Shown in pieces: positions 30,836-38,087 of a DNA stretch of 38,166 bases. The stretch lies in the IMG/VR virus record IMGVR_UViG_3300035698_004396, positions 1 through 38,166 of that record; one strand, written 5' to 3'. The position numbers were made by a program, and so were the translations under genes. Positions within the stretch are counted from its first letter, which is position 1. Each line of letters opens with the position of its first letter. The notes under the pieces are model-generated. The model did no database searches. It was not told where the DNA came from and was given only the letters and a program-made list of their open reading frames with translations. Source of the stretch: a virus.

Positions 30836-31004
30836 ACTTGTTGCTGTACTTGCTAATTTAACTAAAGGTATTGCAAGGTTGACTATTGCTGTTGGTGATC
30901 TACAAGAAGAAGTAAAGTCATTGCATGATAGTATTCAAACTCCTAAAAGCGTAATAGTAGAAAATTTTAGGTCTCCTGTTTCAGGTCGTAACATTTATGA
31001 GTAA
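30828..31004 (+). CDS. Small coiled-coil protein
   Basis: A protein of about 58 residues from ATG 30828, which overlaps the glycosyltransferase stop. LVAVLANLTKGIARLTIAVG, then DLQEEVKSLHDSI, is a continuous heptad-like helix, ending with a short polar tail. It overlaps the methyltransferase start as ATGA. It may be an oligomerisation or scaffold factor for neighbouring enzymes. No family recognised. Confidence 0.7.
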   Translation: MDKLVAVLANLTKGIARLTIAVGDLQEEVKSLHDSIQTPKSVIVENFRSPVSGRNIYE

Positions 31005-31617
31005 CGCGTATAGGGAACTGTTTGAATCAGGTCAGTGTCTTATTCCTGGACATACAGACTGTGCGCCTAGAGATTTGGCTAGGCATTTTGCTAGGTACAC
31101 TTTTGCTGAACAGTATTGTACGGATCGTAGTGTACTGGACGCTGCTTGCGGTTGTGGATACGGCTCTAAAATGCTTTCTGCTGTATCAGCACATGTACAT
31201 GGTATAGACATTAACCCAGTAGCTATTCAATATGCTTGGAAAGTGTATCCTGCACCAAATTTGGGGTACAGTGTGCAATCTGTGTATAACTTACATGTTT
31301 TTGAGCCTAACTTTAATACTGTGGTTAGTTTTGAAACTATAGAACATTTACACGATCCTGAAAGATTTATTAGAGCAGCGTTTCAAAAATTGACTCCTGG
31401 TGGTGTGTTTATTGCTTCAGTACCCCAAAGTGAACAATACGCAAGTAAGTGGCATGAATGGGACTTTACTAAGGAAGCGTTTCTAGAACTACTGAGCTGT
31501 TCATTTAATGCGTCTGATATTACATATTATTGTCAGAAACTTTCTGCGGAAATTATTCTAGACGGTACTTGGTCAGAGATACATGAAGTGCATATGGTAG
31601 TATGTAGGAAAGGTTAA
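30997..31617 (+). CDS. Class I SAM-dependent methyltransferase
   Basis: A protein of 206 residues. Motif I VLDAACGCGYG (46-56), acidic VHGIDINPVAI after strand 2, FNTVVSFETIEHLHDPERFI (motif II) and LTPGGVFIASVP (motif III) define a Methyltransf_11/23-type enzyme. In a sugar cassette such enzymes usually O- or N-methylate a sugar or a glycan end. Its start overlaps the coiled-coil gene (ATGA), and the dehydratase follows after 1 bp. Confidence 0.9.
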   Translation: MSNAYRELFESGQCLIPGHTDCAPRDLARHFARYTFAEQYCTDRSVLDAACGCGYGSKMLSAVSAHVHGIDINPVAIQYAWKVYPAPNLGYSVQSVYNLHVFEPNFNTVVSFETIEHLHDPERFIRAAFQKLTPGGVFIASVPQSEQYASKWHEWDFTKEAFLELLSCSFNASDITYYCQKLSAEIILDGTWSEIHEVHMVVCRKG

Positions 31618-31618
31618 A

Positions 31619-32587
31619 ATGATGCCGAGTGTTCTTGTTACTGGTGGCACTGGTAGTGTTGGTAAACAAGTAGTTCTTGAATTGCTTAATCAATCACGCA
31701 ATGTACGAGTATTTTCAAGAAATGAAGCCGCACAACATAAAATGCGGCAGGAAATTAGCTCAGCTAAACTAGAGTTTCAAATTGGTGATATACGAGATTA
31801 TAACGCAGTTGAAACTGCTATGCATGGTGCTACACGAGTAGTACACTGTGCAGCACTTAAACATGTTCCTGTGTGTGAAGTTGCTCCCTCTGAAGCAATA
31901 CAGACTAATTTGCTAGGCGCACAGAATCTTATCAATGCTGCTAAGAATACTCCAGGAATTACTAGCGTTGTTGCTGTTTCAACTGACAAGGCTTGTTCTC
32001 CTGGTGGTGTTATGGGGGCTACTAAGCTAATTATGGAACGTATGCTAGTGCAAGCATGTAGTGATAGTATTATACGCTTTAGCGCTGTGCGTTTTGGGAA
32101 TGTTGTGCCTTCTCAAGGATCGGTTTTTCATATTTTTCTTAACAAGATTAAGCATGGACAACCTGTGCCTGTTACATCTGAGCGTATGACACGCTTTCTA
32201 TTGCCTATACAGAAAACAGCGTCTGTTATTTTAGACACGTTGAATGGCGCATACGCTGGTGAAGTCTGGGTGCCTATGATTAAGGCAGCTAGAATTATAG
32301 ACATTGCAAATATACTAAGCGAGGGACAAGTTTCTGGAGTTAGTATTATTGGTATGCGCCCAGGAGAGAAACTTCATGAAAGTCTTTTGACTATTGAAGA
32401 GGCAAGCACTGCTAGACGAGTAGGTAACTACATAGCTATTGAACCACCGTTTAGTGAGTCAGGTAATACGGTTGCTGGTGAGTATTCATCGAATAATGTA
32501 TTAATGGATACTGCTGAACTTACAAGGTTTCTTGCGTATGCTTTGAAAGGACTATGGTATCCATGCCAAAATTTGCCTCAATACTAA
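31619..32587 (+). CDS. Nucleotide-sugar 4,6-dehydratase/epimerase (CapD/PglF-like SDR)
   Basis: A protein of 322 residues. The Rossmann motif TGGTGSVG (8-15), GDIRD, HCAALKHVPVCEVAPSEA, TNLLGAQN and AVSTDKACSPGGVMGATK match polysaccharide-biosynthesis enzymes of the CapD/WbpM/PglF group acting on UDP-GlcNAc-type sugars. The usual SDR Tyr is Met (M132) with K136 retained and D123-K124 present, as in that group. RFGNVVPSQGSVF and MRPGEKLHESL complete the family pattern. It lacks the membrane part of PglF. The product is likely a deoxy-amino sugar precursor. Confidence 0.88.
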   Translation: MMPSVLVTGGTGSVGKQVVLELLNQSRNVRVFSRNEAAQHKMRQEISSAKLEFQIGDIRDYNAVETAMHGATRVVHCAALKHVPVCEVAPSEAIQTNLLGAQNLINAAKNTPGITSVVAVSTDKACSPGGVMGATKLIMERMLVQACSDSIIRFSAVRFGNVVPSQGSVFHIFLNKIKHGQPVPVTSERMTRFLLPIQKTASVILDTLNGAYAGEVWVPMIKAARIIDIANILSEGQVSGVSIIGMRPGEKLHESLLTIEEASTARRVGNYIAIEPPFSESGNTVAGEYSSNNVLMDTAELTRFLAYALKGLWYPCQNLPQY

Positions 32588-33492
32588 TTACAACTTTTAA
32601 TCGTAAAGAACTATTTCGTGCAAGTATGGATACTTTGTTTGCTAATACATACTATCCTTTTGAACTGATTGTTCATGATGATGGTAGTGATCCAGACATG
32701 GTTGCAGTACTTATGGAAATGCATAAAAAAGGACAGATTTCTACGCTTATTCTTAATCCTACAAAACATAACCATGGACATGCTTTTAGTGCAGACCGTT
32801 GTTACAAGCTTGCAGAGGGTGATTACCATGTTAAAATGGAAGGAGACGAACAATATTTGCCTGGTTGGCTTACTAAAGCTATACACGCTATGGAGGTATT
32901 TCCACAAATAGGTATGCTTAGTTTGCAACAATTTTATCATACTAAGGATAGATGTAGTATAACAGAGAAAATTTCGTATCCTGAATGGGATAAATTTTCT
33001 TTAGCAACTCTTGAAAATGATGGCATTAAAATATCTATAGTTTGGTGCTCTCCTGGTGGTCAATTTATAACTAGACGTGAAGCATATGAACGTCATGGGC
33101 CTTGTTATCATGGGTACGTAAATCAAGAAATTATCGGTTTTCGTGCAAGGATTTGTCCGATGTTTAGACTACTAGCGCATAGTAATTCTAAAAAGTATCC
33201 AGCAGTTACAGATAAAGTAGCTCATTGGGCGCAGTATAGAAGTAGCGCATGGTTAGCTGCACTTGATCCTCCAGTAGTTTCAAGTCATTGGGGGCAAGCA
33301 AAAAGTTCTTTACAAATAGCAAGACCTACAATATCAGCAGACCCATATTTGTTGAATAAACAGGGAGTTCCACCAGATATTCTAGATGGGACAAGAGGGG
33401 AGTTTTTCTGTTCTTTTCCTGGGTTTAATCGCGGAAAAGACTTGGACAGGTTTGGAGATATAAATGTATATCATCCTATGAGGGGTAAATGA
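32554..33492 (+). CDS. GT2-like glycosyltransferase
   Basis: A protein of 312 residues with a GT-A core: ASILITTFNRKELFRASMDT, ELIVHDDGSDPD and VKMEGDEQYLPGW, where EGD (96-98) stands at the DxD position. The C-terminal half has no motif I recognise. ATG 32554 has AAAGGA close by (3 nt); ATG 32563 is also possible. It overlaps the dehydratase gene by 34 bp, so the two are coupled. Confidence 0.85.
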   Translation: MVSMPKFASILITTFNRKELFRASMDTLFANTYYPFELIVHDDGSDPDMVAVLMEMHKKGQISTLILNPTKHNHGHAFSADRCYKLAEGDYHVKMEGDEQYLPGWLTKAIHAMEVFPQIGMLSLQQFYHTKDRCSITEKISYPEWDKFSLATLENDGIKISIVWCSPGGQFITRREAYERHGPCYHGYVNQEIIGFRARICPMFRLLAHSNSKKYPAVTDKVAHWAQYRSSAWLAALDPPVVSSHWGQAKSSLQIARPTISADPYLLNKQGVPPDILDGTRGEFFCSFPGFNRGKDLDRFGDINVYHPMRGK

Positions 33493-34523
33493 TAAAAGGT
33501 TATGTAGCGATGTTAGAATCGTTACATGTGCAAGTTTCTGAAGAATACGATTGGCCAATTGAATGGATTAATTTTAGAATACACCCGTGTCCTCATTGGC
33601 CTGGGGTAGACTTGTATAGGAGAAGAATTCAACAGAACAGAGAGATTCCTCCAGTTATTTTATGCAAAGATTGTTACACAATTTTAGACGGATGGCACAG
33701 AGTAGCAGCACACTGGTTAGAGCATAAACAATTTGTTAAAGTACGTTTTGCCAATAGACATATTGGTGGAGCAAAGGAGAACTGCATCATGGCTAATGTT
33801 GATTGGATTGGAACGCTTAAACCTTGGAGCGCGTTGGGATGTGTTTCTGGATCGTATCATGCTAAGGATTGGGATGTACCAGCATTTGCTAAAATTAGAG
33901 AAGACCTAGAAAAGTTTGGTTGCACAGGGCCAGATATGCGTATGTGGGAACGTGTACGGTCTATTTGTTTTCTAGGTAATGTGGCTGGTAAGAAAATTCT
34001 AGACGTTGGAACACGAGAGAGTCTAGTTCCTCATTGGCTTGATAAAAAGCGTGCTGTTGTAACTAGCATGGATGTTAACACAACTCTAACTAGAAAAAAT
34101 ACTAACGTCAATGTTATTACAGGCTCTGTGCTTAATATGCCTCCGCAGTTTAGAACTGCATCATTTGATGCTATTCTTTGTACTGCTGTTGTTAAAAGCC
34201 TGTCAGATAAAGATGATGCTAAAGCTATTCGTAGTATGCTAAAGTACTTGAAGCCAAATGGTTTGCTTGCAGTTACTGTAGACATGGCACAAAAATTTGA
34301 AGACATGCCTAGTTTGGCTACTGGTGTACGGCTATATGATCCAGATGCAATCACTTCTAGGCTAGTACTACCTGCTAAAGTAAGCAAGGCAAAACTTGTA
34401 GGGCCTACAAACTTTTATAGAACAGACTGGACAGCTTGGCCTATTAGGTCACAGTCTCCTAAAGCTTTTGAACTAGGGTATAATGTGCAAGTTGGATTTA
34501 TGCTGTTTAGGAAAACCCGTTAA
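33489..34523 (+). CDS. ParB/Srx-like domain fused to a methyltransferase-like domain
   Basis: A protein of 344 residues. Residues 25-90 resemble a ParB N-terminal fold (PPVILCKDCYTILDGWHRVA, with DGWHR 67-71). Residues 165-340 look like a class I methyltransferase with a degenerate motif I (KKILDVGTRESLV) and better late motifs (FDAILCTAVV, LKPNGLLAVTVDM). The motif I loop lacks the usual GxGxG, so activity is uncertain. Met101 (33789) is preceded by AAAGGAGAACTGCATC, so the second half may also be made alone. ATGA junction upstream. Confidence 0.75.
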   Translation: MIKGYVAMLESLHVQVSEEYDWPIEWINFRIHPCPHWPGVDLYRRRIQQNREIPPVILCKDCYTILDGWHRVAAHWLEHKQFVKVRFANRHIGGAKENCIMANVDWIGTLKPWSALGCVSGSYHAKDWDVPAFAKIREDLEKFGCTGPDMRMWERVRSICFLGNVAGKKILDVGTRESLVPHWLDKKRAVVTSMDVNTTLTRKNTNVNVITGSVLNMPPQFRTASFDAILCTAVVKSLSDKDDAKAIRSMLKYLKPNGLLAVTVDMAQKFEDMPSLATGVRLYDPDAITSRLVLPAKVSKAKLVGPTNFYRTDWTAWPIRSQSPKAFELGYNVQVGFMLFRKTR

Positions 34524-35599
34524 TGAAAATTGCAATTGTATGGGGGATGGGTGGTCCTAAAGTTTGGGATGGAAACAGTTTGCATACTGGCATAGGTGGC
34601 AGTGAAGCGATGCTGATATGCAGAGCAGAAGCATTTGCTGCTTTGGGGCATGATGTAACATGCTTTGCACCTGGAAACTTGGCCCCAAAACAGTTGAATG
34701 GTGTAACTTGGCAGTCTTTACCCTTTTGGCCTATGATGGATCATGACTTTAACTTTAGTAGCTTTGACGTGCTCATTTCGCTGCGGAGAGCTAAGTGGGG
34801 CAGTGCTGAAAATCCCAAAGTCCGAGCCTTCTGGGCCAGCGATCAAGCAGCGTATGACCTTGAGGATGCAGTAGCTTGTGGAGAATGCAATCTAATTTTT
34901 ACAATCAGTGAATACCAAAAACAGTTGTATATGAAACTGTATCCAAGTATTCCTGAAGAACTTTTTATTGCTTCTAGTGCAGGAGTTCTTGCGACAGATT
35001 ATAAAAGAGCTAGTATAAAAGACCCATATCTTTGTATGTATAGTTCTACATCAGAACGTGGTTTGCAACATTTAATTAAGCTCTGGCCAGCAATTTTAGA
35101 AAAGGTGCCTGAAGCTACACTAATAATTACTGGTGGTTTTGAACTTTATGGGATGTCTAAAAAACAAGCGTATAGACTGTCTGAAGGTCTCTATGGTATA
35201 TCCAGTTATCTGCCAAACACTAAGTACGTTGGGCCAATTGCTAGAGATAAGTTGGTGTCTTGGCAACAACAAGCGTCGGTATTGCTGTATCCAAGTACAT
35301 ATGATGAAATGTGTTGTATTGTAGCACTAGAAATGGCAGCCGCTGGCTGTGCTATTGTAACTACAAAACGAGCGGCACTTATAGAACGTGTGAGACATAA
35401 TCATACAGGATTTCTAGTTTCTGGAGAACCTGGAACACCAGAGTATGACGAAGCATTTGTAGCCTATGCAGTAAGGCTATTGAAACAGCCAGAAGAAGCT
35501 TTTGTATTTGGACAACGCGCTCATGATAACGCATTAGAGTTTAGTCACGCAACGATTGCTAGAGAGTGGACGCGTATTTTTACTCGGAGGTTGAAATGA
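34523..35599 (+). CDS. GT4-like (GT-B) glycosyltransferase
   Basis: A protein of 358 residues. MKIAIVWGMGGPKVW and GIGGSEAMLICRAEAFAALG form the N-terminal Rossmann domain. STSERGLQHLIKLWP, TLIITGG and PSTYDEMCCIVALEMAAAGC give the nucleotide-sugar domain with the E-x7-E pattern of GT4. Retaining transfer from a nucleotide sugar is expected. TAATG junction with the previous gene and ATGA with the next show tight coupling. Confidence 0.88.
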   Translation: MKIAIVWGMGGPKVWDGNSLHTGIGGSEAMLICRAEAFAALGHDVTCFAPGNLAPKQLNGVTWQSLPFWPMMDHDFNFSSFDVLISLRRAKWGSAENPKVRAFWASDQAAYDLEDAVACGECNLIFTISEYQKQLYMKLYPSIPEELFIASSAGVLATDYKRASIKDPYLCMYSSTSERGLQHLIKLWPAILEKVPEATLIITGGFELYGMSKKQAYRLSEGLYGISSYLPNTKYVGPIARDKLVSWQQQASVLLYPSTYDEMCCIVALEMAAAGCAIVTTKRAALIERVRHNHTGFLVSGEPGTPEYDEAFVAYAVRLLKQPEEAFVFGQRAHDNALEFSHATIAREWTRIFTRRLK

Positions 35600-36195
35600 C
35601 AGTTAAATCGGTAGGTTGCGGTGGGTCACTAGGTATTGTTGCTACTAAACGAATTTCTACTGCAAAAGCTACAATTGCATGGAAACTTCGCAATGCTGTG
35701 AACCTTGTTAGAGGTTGGCGTATTACGCTTGTTCGTTTGTTTAACATGTCAGGTGCTATTGGTGCTTTGTATATTAGAGTACATAAGCAAAATGGTGACA
35801 TTGTTAATTACGGTCTAGTTAGCCTTCGTGTTGTAACTACAGCATTTGTAAATTTTGTTGTTGACCAACTACAAGCTGAGACCTCTATATTTGGTGATTT
35901 TAAGTATCACGATTCTGGTATTGGTACAACTGCTGCGGTTGTTGGTGATACTGATATAGAAACTACTGATGGAGAATCTCGTGTTGCAGGTACTCAGACA
36001 GAGAGTGGTGATAATGTATATGAGACGGTAGCAACGATTGCGTACAGTACTACAAAAGAAATTACAGAGCACGGCGTGTTTAATGCTTCTACAGCAGGTA
36101 CACTAATTGACCGTCACGTGTTTTCTGCACTGTCAGTAGAGAACGGCGATTCAATTGAGTTTACTTATAGACTTACGCTAACGGCTGGTGGGTAG
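35596..36195 (+). CDS. Probable virion beta-rich protein (unknown)
   Basis: A protein of about 199 residues from ATG 35596 with GGAGG 5-6 nt upstream, overlapping the GT4 stop. Rich in Thr, Val, Gly and Ala with alternating strands (GALYIRVHKQNGDIVNYGLV, TSIFGDFKYHDSGIGTTAAV, GDSIEFTYRLTLTAGG). This composition is common in phage decoration, head-fibre or tail proteins. The C-terminal DSIEFTYRLTLT resembles ends of phage structural proteins that form a beta sandwich. It could be the glycan acceptor of the cassette, which is an inference. Confidence 0.65.
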   Translation: MTVKSVGCGGSLGIVATKRISTAKATIAWKLRNAVNLVRGWRITLVRLFNMSGAIGALYIRVHKQNGDIVNYGLVSLRVVTTAFVNFVVDQLQAETSIFGDFKYHDSGIGTTAAVVGDTDIETTDGESRVAGTQTESGDNVYETVATIAYSTTKEITEHGVFNASTAGTLIDRHVFSALSVENGDSIEFTYRLTLTAGG

Positions 36196-36201
36196 ACTAA
36201 T

Positions 36202-36378
36202 ATGGGATGGCAACCACCTAAATCGTTTGTGCGTATACAACGCCCTGTGTCTATGCAACGACCAATTACGATGTGTTCATATTGTGGAAGCTCTGTAAGT
36301 ATCAATAAAACTAAATGTCCGTATTGTGGTGCTTCTATAAAGGAGTATAATGCGAATTCTAAAAGTACACATTCATAG
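36202..36378 (+). CDS. Small zinc-ribbon protein (58 aa)
   Basis: ATG at 36202, 6 bp after the previous stop. The N-terminal half is basic and proline-rich (GWQPPKSFVRIQRPVSMQRP), followed by CSYCG (25-29) and CPYCG (39-43), a compact zinc ribbon. It overlaps the next gene by 29 bp, and its 3' part supplies that gene's AAGGAG site. No clear ribosome site of its own. Function unknown. Confidence 0.65.
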   Translation: MGWQPPKSFVRIQRPVSMQRPITMCSYCGSSVSINKTKCPYCGASIKEYNANSKSTHS

Positions 36379-36841
36379 AGGTGCTAAGGGCGAACCTATG
36401 ATGAAATACCCTTCTGTTTATGATGCAGAAGAGGTTGATCGTAGTGGCTTTGGACCTTGTAGTATTAATGGTACTGGATCATATTCTGGAGCGATTGGTC
36501 ACGGTGCAGACGCTGAAGATTGTCTTATTATTCTAGATGACGAACTAGCTGAAAAATATTTGCAAGACGTAGATATTACTGAAGTTAGTTCTTCTGAAGC
36601 AGATGCACTTATGGAACAATGGCGTATTGATAATGATGAGTCTGAGGAAGTTGTACAAGACTCTGTTCGTATTCAAGCTATTAGTGCCAAGCAGGCTGCT
36701 GGAATTCCATTGACAGCCGTAGATATGGATGCACTTGATCCTACAAAAATAACTAGTGGTATTAATAAGCGTTTGCGACCAATAAATACTGTTGTTGCAA
36801 AATCCGGTAAACCGCTATCTACAGTTAAAAGAAATAGGTAA
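36350..36841 (+). CDS. Hypothetical phage protein, possibly head-associated
   Basis: An acidic protein of 163 residues. The N-terminal RILKVHIHRGAKGEPMMKYP and the Ser/Gly-rich middle (NGTGSYSGAIGHGADAEDC) precede a helical acidic part (EADALMEQWRIDNDESEEVV) and a basic tail (SGKPLSTVKRNR). ATG with AAGGAG 5 nt upstream. I do not recognise a family. Confidence 0.75.
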   Translation: MRILKVHIHRGAKGEPMMKYPSVYDAEEVDRSGFGPCSINGTGSYSGAIGHGADAEDCLIILDDELAEKYLQDVDITEVSSSEADALMEQWRIDNDESEEVVQDSVRIQAISAKQAAGIPLTAVDMDALDPTKITSGINKRLRPINTVVAKSGKPLSTVKRNR

Positions 36842-36842
36842 T

Positions 36843-37424
36843 ATGAGTAAAAAAGTATGCATATCTGTTGCAACTAAGGCTAATATTCATGCAGCTACAG
36901 TACAATGGATATTGCATACTTTTACTCAACAAGCCTGTGCAATTGAAGTACAAATTATTGCAGAGCGTGGGCCACTAGATCATGCTAGGAATGTGCAGCG
37001 TTTGCGATTTTTAAAGTCTACATGCTCACATCTATTTTTGCTTGACTCAGATTGTGTTCCACAAGCGCATACAATAGAGAAGTTGCTTGCTTATAGCTTG
37101 CCTATTGTAACTGCTCCGCACCCATCAATAAAGAACCGTGAAGTTGGTGTTATGGTTCTTGATCGTGAAGAAGGTAACTATGTGCAGCATAGACCTTTTG
37201 ATACTGGGCTTCAAGGGCCTAATGTTGTTGTAGGCTGTGCAGGATTACTGATTGCACGAGAAGTTCTTGAAAAGCTTGGGCCTTTTAAAAGTACTTATAC
37301 AGATCAAGGCTTACTTGAACACTCAGAAGACTTTGATTTTTGTGATCGTGCTCATGCTGCTGGGTATGAAATCTGGGCCGATTGTGATTTAATTCAATCA
37401 CATTTAGTAGAAGTGGCTTTGTAA
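36843..37424 (+). CDS. GT-A fold glycosyltransferase
   Basis: A protein of about 193 residues from ATG 36843, just after the previous stop. VCISVATKANIHAATVQW, LDHARNVQRLRFL and LFLLDSDCVP (DSD 68-70), with GLLIAREVLEKLGPF and HSEDFDFCDRAHAAGY, give a compact glycosyltransferase like small phage GT2/GT25-type enzymes. The E/D pair in SEDFDFCDRA is the probable catalytic base region. It closes the visible sugar cassette and lies 1 bp before a tail-type gene. Confidence 0.85.
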   Translation: MSKKVCISVATKANIHAATVQWILHTFTQQACAIEVQIIAERGPLDHARNVQRLRFLKSTCSHLFLLDSDCVPQAHTIEKLLAYSLPIVTAPHPSIKNREVGVMVLDREEGNYVQHRPFDTGLQGPNVVVGCAGLLIAREVLEKLGPFKSTYTDQGLLEHSEDFDFCDRAHAAGYEIWADCDLIQSHLVEVAL

Positions 37425-37425
37425 T

Positions 37426-37695
37426 ATGGCATATAATCTACTTAGCTTAGCAAACGGTGCTTCGGCTAAAACTTTTAAGCACTCTGGTTTTACAACCAGC
37501 ATAAGTACAAGTTTTACTAATGTTGGTGGGAGCTCTGCTACAGGTATTACATGGGATGGTACAAATTTTTATACATCCGTCTCTGGAGCTATAGATAAAC
37601 TTGTTAGACATAGTGGCTTTACAGCTACAGTAAGTGTTAGCTACACTAGGCCTCGTGGCACAGTACGGCGCGGAGGCGGTCATGGCGGCCAATGA
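37426..37695 (+). CDS. Repeat-containing tail-type protein, interrupted after 73 residues
   Basis: The first 73 residues hold a 43-residue repeat: HSGFTTSISTSF at 19, GITWDGTNFYTSVSGAID, then HSGFTATVSVSY at 62. The GITWDGTNFY element recalls beta-propeller repeats of phage tail or receptor-binding proteins. The second repeat stops after VSVSYT, where DNA becomes GC-rich, and the frame then reads RPRGTVRRGGGHGG to a chance stop. The gene is therefore probably truncated by the block beginning near 37647, or the contig is chimeric there. Confidence 0.7.
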   Translation: MAYNLLSLANGASAKTFKHSGFTTSISTSFTNVGGSSATGITWDGTNFYTSVSGAIDKLVRHSGFTATVSVSYTRPRGTVRRGGGHGGQ

Positions 37696-37768
37696 CGGGG
37701 CAATACCTAGCACCGACGCTGAGCTGGCGGCGGTCGCCGAAAAGCTGGAGGGAGAGAGTGATGGATAA
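37646..37768 (+). pseudogene. 3' fragment of a high-GC gene
   Basis: From the left edge a frame reads LGLVAQYGAEAVMAANDGAI, then PSTDAELAAVAEKLEGESDG and stop, with GC-ending codons throughout. This is the look of a truncated foreign gene. An internal ATG at 37682 with GAGG upstream could instead start a 28-residue product. The stop overlaps the next gene. Confidence 0.5.
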
Positions 37769-38056
37769 GGAACGACGGGCGGAAGTAGAGGCCACGTTCG
37801 AGGTTCTGGAGAGTGATGGTGCGACAGCGCACGATACCCGCTGGCTTGTTGAGGAGCTTTTGGCCGCCCTCGACGCCCTGACGCCCGACGCCAAGTTGGG
37901 GAGTGCGGTGAGGAAGATGGAAATACGGTATGAACTATATTATTGCCAGCCAGATCTTTGGTATGTCGGAATGCTGGATTACGCTGAGGAGTGTGAGGTG
38001 TTGGGGACGGGCCCCACCCCCGAAGCGGCGCTCGCGGCCGCTGGCTTAATGTAACT
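37647..38056. other. GC-rich block of foreign composition
   Basis: G+C is 26 of 60 in 37441-37500, 42 of 60 in 37861-37920 and 45 of 60 in 37981-38040, then falls again after about 38056. Codon choice inside is GC-ending (GCC, CTG, GAG, GCG). The left edge falls inside a tail-type repeat and inside an open coding frame of the block. The block holds the 3' part of one gene and one complete small gene. I saw no terminal repeats. Confidence 0.75.
37761..38054 (+). CDS. Hypothetical protein in the GC-rich block
   Basis: A protein of 97 residues from ATG 37761 with GGAGGGA 7-8 nt upstream. The N-terminal half is helical (MDKERRAEVEATFEVLESDG, WLVEELLAALDAL). The second half (MEIRYELYYCQPDLWYVGML, then EVLGTGPTPEAALAAAGL) ends in the TPEAAL pattern seen in many small phage and plasmid proteins. 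Codons are GC-rich, unlike all neighbours. No function can be given. Confidence 0.7.
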   Translation: MDKERRAEVEATFEVLESDGATAHDTRWLVEELLAALDALTPDAKLGSAVRKMEIRYELYYCQPDLWYVGMLDYAEECEVLGTGPTPEAALAAAGLM

Positions 38057-38087
38057 TTTGATTTTACTCATTTGGTGAGCGTATAAT

